DNA of 64,000 nt, taken from positions 432,171-496,170 of the forward strand of contig NZ_BDCJ01000006.1 in assembly GCF_001613445.1 (NCBI RefSeq), given 5' to 3'. Positions within the stretch are counted from its first letter, which is position 1. Each line of letters starts with the position of its first letter. Shown in pieces: positions 35,736-44,599 of the stretch. Under the pieces are notes generated by a model. That model saw only the letters and a program-made list of their open reading frames with translations, did not search any database and was not told the DNA's origin. Position numbers and translations under genes: made by a program. The DNA comes from Nocardia grenadensis NBRC 108939. GTDB taxonomy: Bacteria; Actinomycetota; Actinomycetes; Mycobacteriales; Mycobacteriaceae.

Positions 35736-35753
35736 CGAACTGTACTGTGTTCG
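35736..35753. promoter_or_regulatory. CGAAC-N8-GTTCG inverted repeat upstream of eccB4
   Basis: CGAACTGTACTGTGTTCG in the 110-bp divergent eccE4/eccB4 gap. The left ten bases CGAACTGTAC recur exactly upstream of eccC4 (40492-40501), where the right arm GTTCG also follows. TACTGT inside it fits a -10 element. It may be an operator shared by two ESX-4 transcripts. Confidence 0.4.
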
Positions 35754-35783
35754 GCGAGCACCAGCACAGTTCGGGGGAAGACG

Positions 35784-37253
35784 ATGCCTTCAAAGCCCAC
35801 CACCAGGTGGCAGATCAGCGGTTACAACTTCCTGGTTCGCCGGATGGAGCACGCGTTGGTGCGGCGGGACGTGCGGATGCTCCACGACCCCATGCGTTCT
35901 CAGGTGCGTGCCTATGTCGTGGGCCTGGTCCTGGCCGTGGTGGTACTCGCCGGCTGCGGTGTGCTGGCCCTGCTCCGGCCGCAGGACAAGATCGACCAGA
36001 ACAAGATCCTGATCGGCAAGGAATCCGGCGCCGTCTACGTGGTGATCAACGACGTGGTGCATCCCGCGTTGAACCTGGCGTCGGCCCGGTTGGCCGCGGG
36101 CGAGGCGCCGGACGCGTCGATCGTGAAGGAAGCCGAGATCGGGAAGAAGGCCCGGGGTCCACTGATCGGTATTCCCGGTGCGCCCGGCTCGATCCACTTC
36201 GATTCCGCCGGTACCGGACGGCAATGGACCATCTGTGACGAGATGAAGATCGATGGCAGCCAGGACCGTACGACGTCGGTACTGGCCGGCGACCTCGAGC
36301 TCGGCGCGAAAGCCGAATCGATGGGTACGGACAAGGCGCTGCTGGTGCAGGGGGAGAACCACACCTATCTGGTCTACGACAGGAAACGCGCGCGCATCGA
36401 TATGACCGACCGCGCGGTGACCGACGCCCTGAACATCACCGGCGCCACCCCGCGGCCGGTGAGCGAAGGCCTGATCAACGCGATACCGGAAGTGCAGCCC
36501 ATCGTCCGGCCCGATATCGCCGATGTCGGTACCGCCCCGACCGGTTTCGAGGTCAGCGGTCACCGCATCGGTGACGTAGTGCAGGTCGGTACCTCCGGAA
36601 CCGAATATCACGTGGTGCTCGCCGACGGGCTGCAACCCATCTCGGCCCTGACCGGGGAGATCATTCGTAACTCCAACCCGCAGACTCCGGGTGACGACAC
36701 CATCGACCAGCGCGAACGCACCGATGCCCCCGTTTCGACGGCCCTGCGGGTGGGCGACTACCCCAAGACGGCCCCGGCCGTGCTCGAGCCCAAGGACCAT
36801 CCGGTGAGCTGCCTGTCCTGGAAACCTATCCCGGAAGCCGGCGAGAACACCGGCACCCGGGCCGAATTGCACGTCATCACGGGAGTCGGCCTGCCGATAT
36901 CGGACAGCGCGAAACTGGTACCGCTCGCCCAGGCCGACGGGTCGGGCCAGAACGTCGACTCCGCCTACCTGGCTCCGGGGACCGGCGCCTATGTCCAGAC
37001 CACCGGGATCGAACCGGACAGCAGCCGTAAGGACAGCGTCTTCTATATCGCCGATACCGGTGTGCGGTACGGCATCAAGAACGCCGACGCCGCGAAGGCG
37101 CTGGGTATGCCCGGGAAAGCCGAGTCCGCGCCCTGGCCCATCGTCGGGCTGCTGGCCTCCGGGCCGAGCCTGGGCCGAGAAGAAGCACTGGTCGCACACG
37201 ACGGGGTCGCACCGGATCCCTCGCCGGCCGCGCAACCGGTGGCCACGAAGTAG
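35784..37253 (+). CDS. eccB4: ESX-4 membrane component EccB
   Basis: 489 residues. Opening TTRWQISGYNFLVRRMEHAL and the shared RRDVRMLHDPMRSQ segment, one membrane helix at about 39-62 (YVVGLVLAVVVLAGCGVLAL), then a periplasmic domain with CDEMKI and SCLSWK cysteines. A GGGGGA site precedes the ATG. It matches the EccB of the expanded locus along its whole length. A hairpin follows 70 bp after the stop. Confidence 0.92.
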   Translation: MPSKPTTRWQISGYNFLVRRMEHALVRRDVRMLHDPMRSQVRAYVVGLVLAVVVLAGCGVLALLRPQDKIDQNKILIGKESGAVYVVINDVVHPALNLASARLAAGEAPDASIVKEAEIGKKARGPLIGIPGAPGSIHFDSAGTGRQWTICDEMKIDGSQDRTTSVLAGDLELGAKAESMGTDKALLVQGENHTYLVYDRKRARIDMTDRAVTDALNITGATPRPVSEGLINAIPEVQPIVRPDIADVGTAPTGFEVSGHRIGDVVQVGTSGTEYHVVLADGLQPISALTGEIIRNSNPQTPGDDTIDQRERTDAPVSTALRVGDYPKTAPAVLEPKDHPVSCLSWKPIPEAGENTGTRAELHVITGVGLPISDSAKLVPLAQADGSGQNVDSAYLAPGTGAYVQTTGIEPDSSRKDSVFYIADTGVRYGIKNADAAKALGMPGKAESAPWPIVGLLASGPSLGREEALVAHDGVAPDPSPAAQPVATK

Positions 37254-37322
37254 TACTGGTCCAGATCGGTGGATGCACCGCTCAGTTGCCGTCATCTCCA
37301 CCGGGTTCGATCGAGCGTGGAG

Positions 37323-37346
37323 GCGCTGGCCTGGTAGAGCCAGCGC
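37323..37346. terminator. Hairpin after eccB4
   Basis: GCGCTGGC (37323-37330) and GCCAGCGC (37339-37346) form a perfect 8-bp stem, followed by TATT. It lies in the 269-bp gap between convergent eccB4 and mycP4. I see no gene in the rest of the gap. Confidence 0.5.
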
Positions 37347-37522
37347 TATTCGGTGTCGTCGAAATGCGGATCGCAGAGGTGTTCACCGGCCGGAGCCGGA
37401 ACAGACGCTGCCGGACCCCGCCGGATTCCGAACGCCCAACCGGAACACGACACGTCGACAGACCCGCCGCGGTCGGCGCGGATCTTCTCCGGCGCCGAGC
37501 GACTCGATCGGGAGGCGTCGCC

Positions 37523-38932
37523 TCAGGCGTCGTCGTCGCCGACGCCGAAGCGGCGACGGGCCGGGAACGAGGCGAGATAGCCGAGCACCAATCCGCCCCC
37601 GATGATCCCACTGCCGATGAGGGCCACATTCCGGGCGGTATGGTCCGGCGGTGGGGGCGGAGCGGGGATCGCGAGCTGCTTGCTGACCGCGGGATTCGGC
37701 TGCTTGGGCCGTAATTCGTCGGGAACCTCGTTGGTCAAGGCCGCGATCGGGTCGATCGCGCCGTAGCCCACATAGGGGTTCCAGCCCTCGGCCGGTGCGT
37801 GGGCGGTCGCCTGGATGCGTTTCATGACCTCGACGGCGGACAATTCAGGAAAACGGGAGCGCACCAGCGCGACCACGCCGGAGACATAGGGTGCCGCGAA
37901 ACTGGTGCCGTTGATGGTCTGCCGACCGCCCTGGGCATCGACCGTTCCGTTGATGACCCCGGCGCTGTGCACGTCGAGGGAGACGATGTTCTCGCCCGGC
38001 GCGGCGACACTGAGCCAGGGGCCCGGGACGGTGAACTCCGAGGGGGCACCGTTCGCATCGATAGAGCCGACCGAGAGCACCAGATCGTCATAGCGAGCCG
38101 GTGTCACGTTGACGGTCGCATTGCTCCACGGGTCCGCCGCGGGATCCAGCGGGTCCTGGATGCCGGTATTGCCCTTGCAGCTGTCGTTGTCGGTATTACC
38201 GGCCGAGGCCACCACGACCACGTTCTTCTGGTGGACGGCGTAGTCGAGCGCGGCACCGAGCGAAGCATCGGAGATAGGGCCGGCACTGCACGCGACCTCG
38301 GAGATATTGATGACAGTGGCGCCCATATCGGCGGCCCGCCGGACGGCCTGCGCCATGGTGGCGACATTGCCGTATCCCTCTTTGGAGAGATCTTCCGGCG
38401 TTTTGGTGGCATTGCTGCCCGCTTTGACGTACTTATCACTCGTCTGGCGGATCGTGAGGATCGCCGCGGCCGGTGCCACTCCGGAGAAGCCCTCGTTCGG
38501 GACCCGGCTCGCGCCGATGATGCCGGCCACGATGGTCCCGTGCGCGTCGCAATCCTCGGTGCCGTCACCGCTGTTGGCGACGAAGTCGCCGCCGGCGCGT
38601 AGCCCGGGCAGCCGGGGATGGCGGGCCACCCCCGTATCGATCACCGCGACGACCTGCCCGGCTCCTTCGGAGAACTGCCACGCCCGCGTCAGGTCGAGGG
38701 CGGCCTGCGCGGGTGGCACGGTCGGACCGCCGCCGCCGGAAACGGTGCTGTTGCAGGCGGTATTCGCCTTGCGCTCGGTGGCCTGGGTGGGTCTCGCCGG
38801 ATCACCGGCCGGCAACTGCCCGGGATCGACGGGTGCGGGCCGGTCGGCATACGCCACCGGAGAGCCGAGCCCGAGCGTCGCACTCATCCCGAGTACCGCG
38901 GCCACCGCCGCGGCGCGGACCCCCCGGTTCAC
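37523..38932 (-). CDS. mycP4: ESX-4 mycosin protease MycP
   Basis: 469 residues from GTG at 38932, which overlaps the eccD4 stop in GTGA. Signal sequence to about residue 29 (AAVAAVLGMSATLGLGSPVA). Triad D99 (VAVIDTGVARHP), H131 (DCDAHGTIVAG) and S344 (NGTSFAAPYVSG). A Pro-rich stretch and one membrane helix (NVALIGSGIIGGGLVLGYLA, about 435-455) end the chain. Open frame continues far upstream but overlaps eccD4 and is not coding. Confidence 0.94.
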   Translation of the reverse strand: MNRGVRAAAVAAVLGMSATLGLGSPVAYADRPAPVDPGQLPAGDPARPTQATERKANTACNSTVSGGGGPTVPPAQAALDLTRAWQFSEGAGQVVAVIDTGVARHPRLPGLRAGGDFVANSGDGTEDCDAHGTIVAGIIGASRVPNEGFSGVAPAAAILTIRQTSDKYVKAGSNATKTPEDLSKEGYGNVATMAQAVRRAADMGATVINISEVACSAGPISDASLGAALDYAVHQKNVVVVASAGNTDNDSCKGNTGIQDPLDPAADPWSNATVNVTPARYDDLVLSVGSIDANGAPSEFTVPGPWLSVAAPGENIVSLDVHSAGVINGTVDAQGGRQTINGTSFAAPYVSGVVALVRSRFPELSAVEVMKRIQATAHAPAEGWNPYVGYGAIDPIAALTNEVPDELRPKQPNPAVSKQLAIPAPPPPPDHTARNVALIGSGIIGGGLVLGYLASFPARRRFGVGDDDA

Positions 38933-40395
38933 AGCCCGCGGACGAGGGAGTAGAGGTCGGTCACCCAGAACACGAGCGGCAGCACCGCGGCCACGAAGCC
39001 GTATTCGATCAGTTCCGCGGCCCGCCGCATCGGCGGAGTGGCCGTCTGGTTGGGGACGATCATGCCGAGGACGAGCGCGGCGATCAGCATGACCAGGGCG
39101 GCTCCGAACGCGGCCAGCGGCAGATCGGTCACGAACGCCATCCCCACCAGCATGGCGAGCAGGATGGCGGCGCCACCCGCGATCAGGATCACGGCCTGTT
39201 CGGCGCCGGCGTAGGTGCGGCTGCGGAACATCAGGACCGCCGCGCACACCAGTGCGAGCGCGATGCCCTGCCAGAAGAACCCGCCCCCGGTGGGATCGGT
39301 GGCCACCAGCGCGCCGACCACCGTGACCAGCGTGGTCGCCGAGACCAGTCCGCTCAGATAGGTCCGCGCGCGAGCCGATTTCGCGTGCAGGGCATCGAGC
39401 GTGGGCAGGGCCCGGTGATCGTCGGGATCGTCTTCGGTCGGATCGATGGGGGTGCCGGGGGAGGGCACGGGGGGCAGCGGCAGTTTCGCCAGCATCATGG
39501 AGATCCGCGGGGCCAGCGACAGCGCGGCGAGACCCAGGGCCGCCACCACCGCGCCGACGGCCTTCATCGGCAGCTCGGTGAGCAGGCCGACCAGCGCGGA
39601 GGGCACCGCGAAGAGCGCCACCGTGCCCGCGCCGATGAACAGCCCGAGGCCCACGCCGGTGACCCGCCAGGCCAGAATCGCCGTGGCCCCCAATAGCGTG
39701 GAACCGAGCAGCATATGGGCCCAGTCGTAGTGATCCGGCACGATCAGCATGCCGCCGGTGAACGCCGGCGGCAGCGCGCAGCCGCCGAGGACCAGCGAGG
39801 TCTTCGGATCGCCGTACACCCGGCTCAGGATCATCGCCGCGACCACCAGCAGCACCGCCACCCCCAGCGCGATCGCCCCGGTGATCCAGCCGGGCATCGC
39901 GTCCGGCGACGCCAGCAGTGCGGTGCAACCCGCCAGCATGGTGAGCACCGCCAGCGCCGAGCCGGTGATCCGCGCGGTAATCGGATTCCACCCGCGGAAA
40001 TGCTCGGCGTCGGCGACGGCGACGTTGTACATGATGTCGTCGAAGAGCGGGGTCGGCGCGGTGTGGGCCGAGTTCTCCAACATCAGCAGCTCGCCGTCGC
40101 GCACCCCCTGTTCACCGAGGCTGAGCGAATTCGACAGCGGCGGCTGGCCGATCCGGGCCAGCACCCAGTCCGCGGGTTCGTAGCGTTCGCCCTGGTGGTC
40201 GAAGTCGTTGGTTCTGCTGTGCGCGGCGATCATATCGACCACACTCGGGATCACCAGCGCGACCGGAACATCGACCGGAATGGCCATATCGACCTGGGTG
40301 TGTTTGGCCAGAATGGTGACCCTGGTGAGATCCGGTGCGCGGACTATCCCCCGCGAGGAATCTTCCTCCATATGGTCCAGTCGCGCATGCGTCAC
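38929..40395 (-). CDS. eccD4: ESX-4 membrane component EccD
   Basis: 488 residues from GTG at 40395 with a GGGGGAA site; an internal ATG at 40371 (EEDSSRGIVRAP) would shorten it by eight residues. Ubiquitin-like domain at about 15-105 (RVTILAKHTQVDMAIPVDVP), then about eleven membrane helices. It shares PLPPVPSPGTPIDPTEDDP-type loop text with the EccD at 13996. Overlaps mycP4, so the pair is one transcript, divergent from eccC4. Confidence 0.92.
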   Translation of the reverse strand: MTHARLDHMEEDSSRGIVRAPDLTRVTILAKHTQVDMAIPVDVPVALVIPSVVDMIAAHSRTNDFDHQGERYEPADWVLARIGQPPLSNSLSLGEQGVRDGELLMLENSAHTAPTPLFDDIMYNVAVADAEHFRGWNPITARITGSALAVLTMLAGCTALLASPDAMPGWITGAIALGVAVLLVVAAMILSRVYGDPKTSLVLGGCALPPAFTGGMLIVPDHYDWAHMLLGSTLLGATAILAWRVTGVGLGLFIGAGTVALFAVPSALVGLLTELPMKAVGAVVAALGLAALSLAPRISMMLAKLPLPPVPSPGTPIDPTEDDPDDHRALPTLDALHAKSARARTYLSGLVSATTLVTVVGALVATDPTGGGFFWQGIALALVCAAVLMFRSRTYAGAEQAVILIAGGAAILLAMLVGMAFVTDLPLAAFGAALVMLIAALVLGMIVPNQTATPPMRRAAELIEYGFVAAVLPLVFWVTDLYSLVRGL

Positions 40396-40491
40396 GCTTC
40401 CCCCAAGTTGGTTCGCTACCCTGCTCGTTTTCCGCATTCTCCCAGGAGATCGCGGGTTGCGTGCCCCCGTTCCGGCCAGCAGAATGCAGGT

Positions 40492-40511
40492 CGAACTGTA
40501 CGACATGTTCG
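40492..40511. promoter_or_regulatory. CGAAC-N10-GTTCG inverted repeat upstream of eccC4
   Basis: CGAACTGTACGACATGTTCG, 57 bp before the eccC4 start in the 172-bp divergent eccD4/eccC4 gap. It shares CGAACTGTAC and a GTTCG arm with the site upstream of eccB4. A TACACT element (possible -10) lies about 12 bp further on. Confidence 0.4.
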
Positions 40512-40567
40512 TGCTTGCCTCTACACTGAGCCCGAACATCGCATGGCCACAAGGGGGATCTCGTTCG

Positions 40568-43500
40568 ATGACCACTGTCCGTTTTCAGCGGCGTGCGCGC
40601 CGGGAGGTTCCACGGACACCGGGCGGCGAGGTCACCCTGCAGCCACCCCCCGAAATCCCCCGGGTGACGCCGGGAAATCTGCTGGGCAAGCTCATGCCGG
40701 TCGTGATGATCATCGGCATGGTCGGGATGATGGCGCTGATGTTCACCCAGGGCGGTGGTATCGCGTCGAATCCGATGTCGCTGATGTTCCCGATGATGAT
40801 GATGGTCTCGATGGTCGGGATGTTCGCCGGCCAGGGCAACGGTAAGGGTGCCAAGGCGGCGGAGGCCAACGAGGACCGCAAGGACTATCTGCGCTATCTC
40901 GACCAGGTCCGCAAGGATGTCGGGGTCACGGCGGCCGAGCAGCGGGCCGCGGTGGAGTGGAGTCATCCGGAGCCGGGCCTGGTCTGGATGCTCGCCGGTA
41001 CCTCCCGGATGTGGGAGCGCCGGCCCAGTGACAAGGACTTCTGCCATGTCCGTATCGGCATCGGCGGGCAGCGGCTGGCCACCCGCCTGGTCGCCCCGGA
41101 AACCGGGCCGGTGGAGGAGCTCGAACCGATCGCCGCGGTCTCGTTGCGCCGTTTCGTCCGCGCGCATTCCACGGTCCCCGATCTGCCCACCGCCATCGCG
41201 GTGAAGGGTTTCGCCACCATCGCCCTCGACGGCGACCGGGCCCAGGCCCGGGACATGGTGCGCGCGATGCTGGTTCAGCTGGCCATGTTCCACGGCCCGG
41301 ACCAGGTGCTCACCGCGATCGTCTGCGGGCCCGACACCAGCGCGGAATGGGAATGGACCAAATGGCTGCCGCACACCCAGCACCCGGACGCCCAGGACGG
41401 TGTCGGTACCCAGCGTATGTTCTTCGGTTCGATCCGCGAGATGATGGCCGGCCTCGCCCCCATCCTCGGCAACCGGGTCCGCTACTCCCGTAACCAGCCC
41501 ACCAATGCCGCCATGGTGCACGTGGTGATCGTGGTGGACGGCGGCCTGCTCGAAGCCGAAGAGGATCAGCTGCGCGAATCCGGGTACGAGGGCGTCACCG
41601 TCATCGACCTGTGCGGATACGCGCCGCGCCTGGCGGTATCGCGAGGCATCGGCCTGACCATCCGTAATGGTGAATGCCTGGGCCGCGGTGCCACCGGAAA
41701 CCAGGAGCGTTTCGCGGTCATCGACCGGATCGGCCGGGAACAGGCCCAGCAGGTGGCCCGCCGTCTCGCCCCCTACCGCGCGGCCACCCAGCGCAGTAGC
41801 GATGTCGAGGTCAGCGAAGGGGAGACCATCAACACCTGGGCGCAGTTGATGGGCCTGGGCGATATCGGTTCCTTCAATCCCGAGAGCGCGTGGCGGCCCC
41901 GCTACGGCCGGGAGCGGTTGCGGGTTCCGTTCGGTGTCGGCGCCGACGGGCTGCCCGTCGTGCTGGATATCAAGGAAGCCGCCGAATCCGGTATGGGCCC
42001 GCACGGTCTGTGCATCGGCGCCACCGGTTCCGGTAAATCCGAATTCCTGCGCACCCTGGTGCTCAGTCTGCTGGCCACTCATTCACCGGACCAGCTGAAT
42101 CTGGTCCTCGTCGACTTCAAGGGCGGCGCGACCTTCCTCGGCCTCGACGGGGTCCCGCATGTCGCGGCCGTCATCACCAACCTGGAAGAGGAAGCCGACC
42201 TCGTCGACCGTATGCGCGATGCGCTGGCGGGCGAGATGAACCGCCGTCAGGAAGTGCTGCGCCAGGCCGGTAACTTCGCGAATGTCTCCGAATACGAGAA
42301 GGCCCGGGCCGCCGGTGCCGATCTCGATCCGCTGCCCGCGCTGTTCGTGGTCCTCGACGAGTTCTCCGAACTGCTCACCCAGCACCCCGATTTCGCGGAA
42401 CTGTTCGTGATGATCGGCCGCCTGGGCCGCTCGCTGCACGTCCATCTGCTGCTCGCCTCCCAGCGGTTGGAAGAGGGCAAGCTCAAAGGCCTGGAGTCGC
42501 ACCTGTCCTACCGTATCGGCCTGAAAACCTTCTCCGCGAACGAATCCCGCCAGGTGCTCGGTGTCCCGGATGCCTATAACCTCCCCAACAATCCCGGCGG
42601 TGGCTACCTGAAATCGGATTCGGGCGAGATCCAGCGATTCCAGGCCTCCTACGTCTCCGGGGCGTATGTGGGTGGCGGCCCGCAGCGCGATATCGCAGTG
42701 GCGACCCGGGCCGGCGAGATCGATATCACCGCCCGCCCGTTCCTGGCCAAACACGTCGAATTCCGGGCAGTGGACCGGATACCGTTGGCTCCCGAACCGC
42801 TCGACGATCCGGAACCGCTGATCGAGGACGGCGAACAGATCTCCAATATCGGCATGCTGGTGGCCCGGATCCGCGGCCACGGCCGGCCCGCCCACGAGAT
42901 CTGGTTGCCGCCGCTGGACGCCGCCCCGTCGCTGGACGAACTCGTCCCGCGTTCTATCCTCACCGGCGAATACAGCGCGCAGGCCGGTCTGCGCGCACCG
43001 ATCGGTATCGTCGACCGCCCCTACGACCAGCGGCGCGACCCCCTGGTCGTGGATCTGTCCGGCGCGCGCGGCAATGTGGCCGTCGTCGGTGGCCCGCAGT
43101 CGGGTAAATCGACCATGCTGCGCACGCTGATCATGGCGATGTCGCTGACCCATACCGCCGAACAGGTGCAGTTCTACTGCCTGGACTTCGGCGGTGGCAC
43201 CCTCGCCAGTCTCGAGGGTCTGCCGCACGTCGGTTCGGTGGCCGGCCGGTTGGACCACGACAAGGTCCGTCGCACCATCGCCGAGATGACCACCATCGTG
43301 CGCACCCGCGAACTGCGCTTCCGTCAGCTCGGCATCGAATCGATGTCGGAGTTCCGCCGCCTGCGTGCCGGCGACCCGGCGAGCAGTCAGGCCGCCACCG
43401 GGGCCCACGAGGACCCGTTCGGTGACGTCTTCCTGGTGATCGACGGTTTCGGTTCGATCCGCCAGGATTTCGAACCGCTGGAACAGGCGATCATGAACCT

Positions 43501-44599
43501 CGCGGTCCAGGGCCTGTCCTACGGCGTGCACGTGGTGATCGCGCTCTCGCGCTGGATGGAGGCCCGGCCGCAGCTCAAGGATCAAATCGGCACCCGGCTG
43601 GAACTGCGCCTCGGTGATCCGGCCGATTCCGAGTTCGGCCGCAAGGTCGCGGCGCTGGTTCCGCAGGGCCGCCCGGGGCGCGGTATGACTCCGGAAAGCC
43701 TGCATATGCTCACCGCGCTGCCCCGGGTGGACGGGTCCTCCGAGGCCGAGGATCTCGGTCGCGGCGTCGCCGACGCCGTCGCGCGACTGCAGCAGGCGAC
43801 TCCCGGACGTCCCGCACCGCAGGTCCGGATGCTGCCCGAACAACTCGACCGGGAACAGTTCGTGCGGGGCATCGGACCCTGGGAGGGCCCGGCGGACCGG
43901 CGCAATGTCGCGATCCCGATCGGTATCAACGAATCCGAGCTCGCGCCGGTTTTCCTCAATTTCGACGACAATCCGCACTTCCTGATCTTCGGCGATACCG
44001 AATGCGGGAAGTCGACGTTGCTGCGCAATATCGTCAGCGGCATCGTCGAATCCAACGCGCGCGACAAGGCGGCGCTCATCCTGGTCGATTTCCGGCGCAC
44101 CATGCTCGGCTACTTCGACCAGGAACGCCTCGCCGCCTACGCGACCGGCGCGGAGGGCTTGACCACGAATATGCGTGACCTCGCCGCCCTGCTGCGAACC
44201 CGCATGCCCGGCCCCAACGTCACCCCGCAGGAACTGCGCGACCGTTCCTGGTGGACCGGCCCGGATCTGTTCGTGATCGTCGACGACTACGACCTGGTCT
44301 CCAGCGGATCCAGCGGCAACCCGCTCGCGCAGATCGTCGATTACCTCGCGCATGCCAAGGACATCGGCCTGCACCTGATTATCGCGCGCCGCTCCGGCGG
44401 CGCGGGCCGGGCCATGTACGAGCCGGTGATCTCCCGCATGCGCGACCTGGCCACGCCCGGACTGATCATGAGCGGCAGCCGGGAAGAGGGCGGCCTGCTC
44501 GGAAATGTCCGGCCCAGTGCCATGCCGCCGGGCCGCGGCACCCTGGTCGGGCGTTCGGGTAACGATCTCATCCAGACCTCGTGGATGCCGGCGCAGTAA
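40568..44599 (+). CDS. eccC4: ESX-4 motor ATPase EccC, unsplit
   Basis: 1343 residues from ATG 40568 (TTVRFQRRARREVPRTPGGE), with AGGGGG upstream; the frame is open to 40208 but that part overlaps eccD4. Two Met-rich membrane helices at about 38-85. Three ATPase domains: Walker A GATGSGKSE at about 485, GGPQSGKST at about 842, GDTECGKST at about 1141; Walker B FVVLDEFSEL, LVIDGFGSI and VIVDDYDLV. Very close to the EccC at 16898, the strongest visible sign of common origin of the two loci. Confidence 0.95.
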   Translation: MTTVRFQRRARREVPRTPGGEVTLQPPPEIPRVTPGNLLGKLMPVVMIIGMVGMMALMFTQGGGIASNPMSLMFPMMMMVSMVGMFAGQGNGKGAKAAEANEDRKDYLRYLDQVRKDVGVTAAEQRAAVEWSHPEPGLVWMLAGTSRMWERRPSDKDFCHVRIGIGGQRLATRLVAPETGPVEELEPIAAVSLRRFVRAHSTVPDLPTAIAVKGFATIALDGDRAQARDMVRAMLVQLAMFHGPDQVLTAIVCGPDTSAEWEWTKWLPHTQHPDAQDGVGTQRMFFGSIREMMAGLAPILGNRVRYSRNQPTNAAMVHVVIVVDGGLLEAEEDQLRESGYEGVTVIDLCGYAPRLAVSRGIGLTIRNGECLGRGATGNQERFAVIDRIGREQAQQVARRLAPYRAATQRSSDVEVSEGETINTWAQLMGLGDIGSFNPESAWRPRYGRERLRVPFGVGADGLPVVLDIKEAAESGMGPHGLCIGATGSGKSEFLRTLVLSLLATHSPDQLNLVLVDFKGGATFLGLDGVPHVAAVITNLEEEADLVDRMRDALAGEMNRRQEVLRQAGNFANVSEYEKARAAGADLDPLPALFVVLDEFSELLTQHPDFAELFVMIGRLGRSLHVHLLLASQRLEEGKLKGLESHLSYRIGLKTFSANESRQVLGVPDAYNLPNNPGGGYLKSDSGEIQRFQASYVSGAYVGGGPQRDIAVATRAGEIDITARPFLAKHVEFRAVDRIPLAPEPLDDPEPLIEDGEQISNIGMLVARIRGHGRPAHEIWLPPLDAAPSLDELVPRSILTGEYSAQAGLRAPIGIVDRPYDQRRDPLVVDLSGARGNVAVVGGPQSGKSTMLRTLIMAMSLTHTAEQVQFYCLDFGGGTLASLEGLPHVGSVAGRLDHDKVRRTIAEMTTIVRTRELRFRQLGIESMSEFRRLRAGDPASSQAATGAHEDPFGDVFLVIDGFGSIRQDFEPLEQAIMNLAVQGLSYGVHVVIALSRWMEARPQLKDQIGTRLELRLGDPADSEFGRKVAALVPQGRPGRGMTPESLHMLTALPRVDGSSEAEDLGRGVADAVARLQQATPGRPAPQVRMLPEQLDREQFVRGIGPWEGPADRRNVAIPIGINESELAPVFLNFDDNPHFLIFGDTECGKSTLLRNIVSGIVESNARDKAALILVDFRRTMLGYFDQERLAAYATGAEGLTTNMRDLAALLRTRMPGPNVTPQELRDRSWWTGPDLFVIVDDYDLVSSGSSGNPLAQIVDYLAHAKDIGLHLIIARRSGGAGRAMYEPVISRMRDLATPGLIMSGSREEGGLLGNVRPSAMPPGRGTLVGRSGNDLIQTSWMPAQ

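Noticed and set aside
35736..35753. LexA (SOS) box upstream of eccB4
   Set aside because: The arms CGAAC/GTTCG look similar, but the spacer is 8 (and 10 at the eccC4 site) rather than the 4 required for actinobacterial LexA.
38933..39991. Long upstream extension of the mycP4 frame
   Set aside because: It overlaps eccD4 in another frame and has shadow composition; the GTGA overlap and signal sequence fix the start at 38932.
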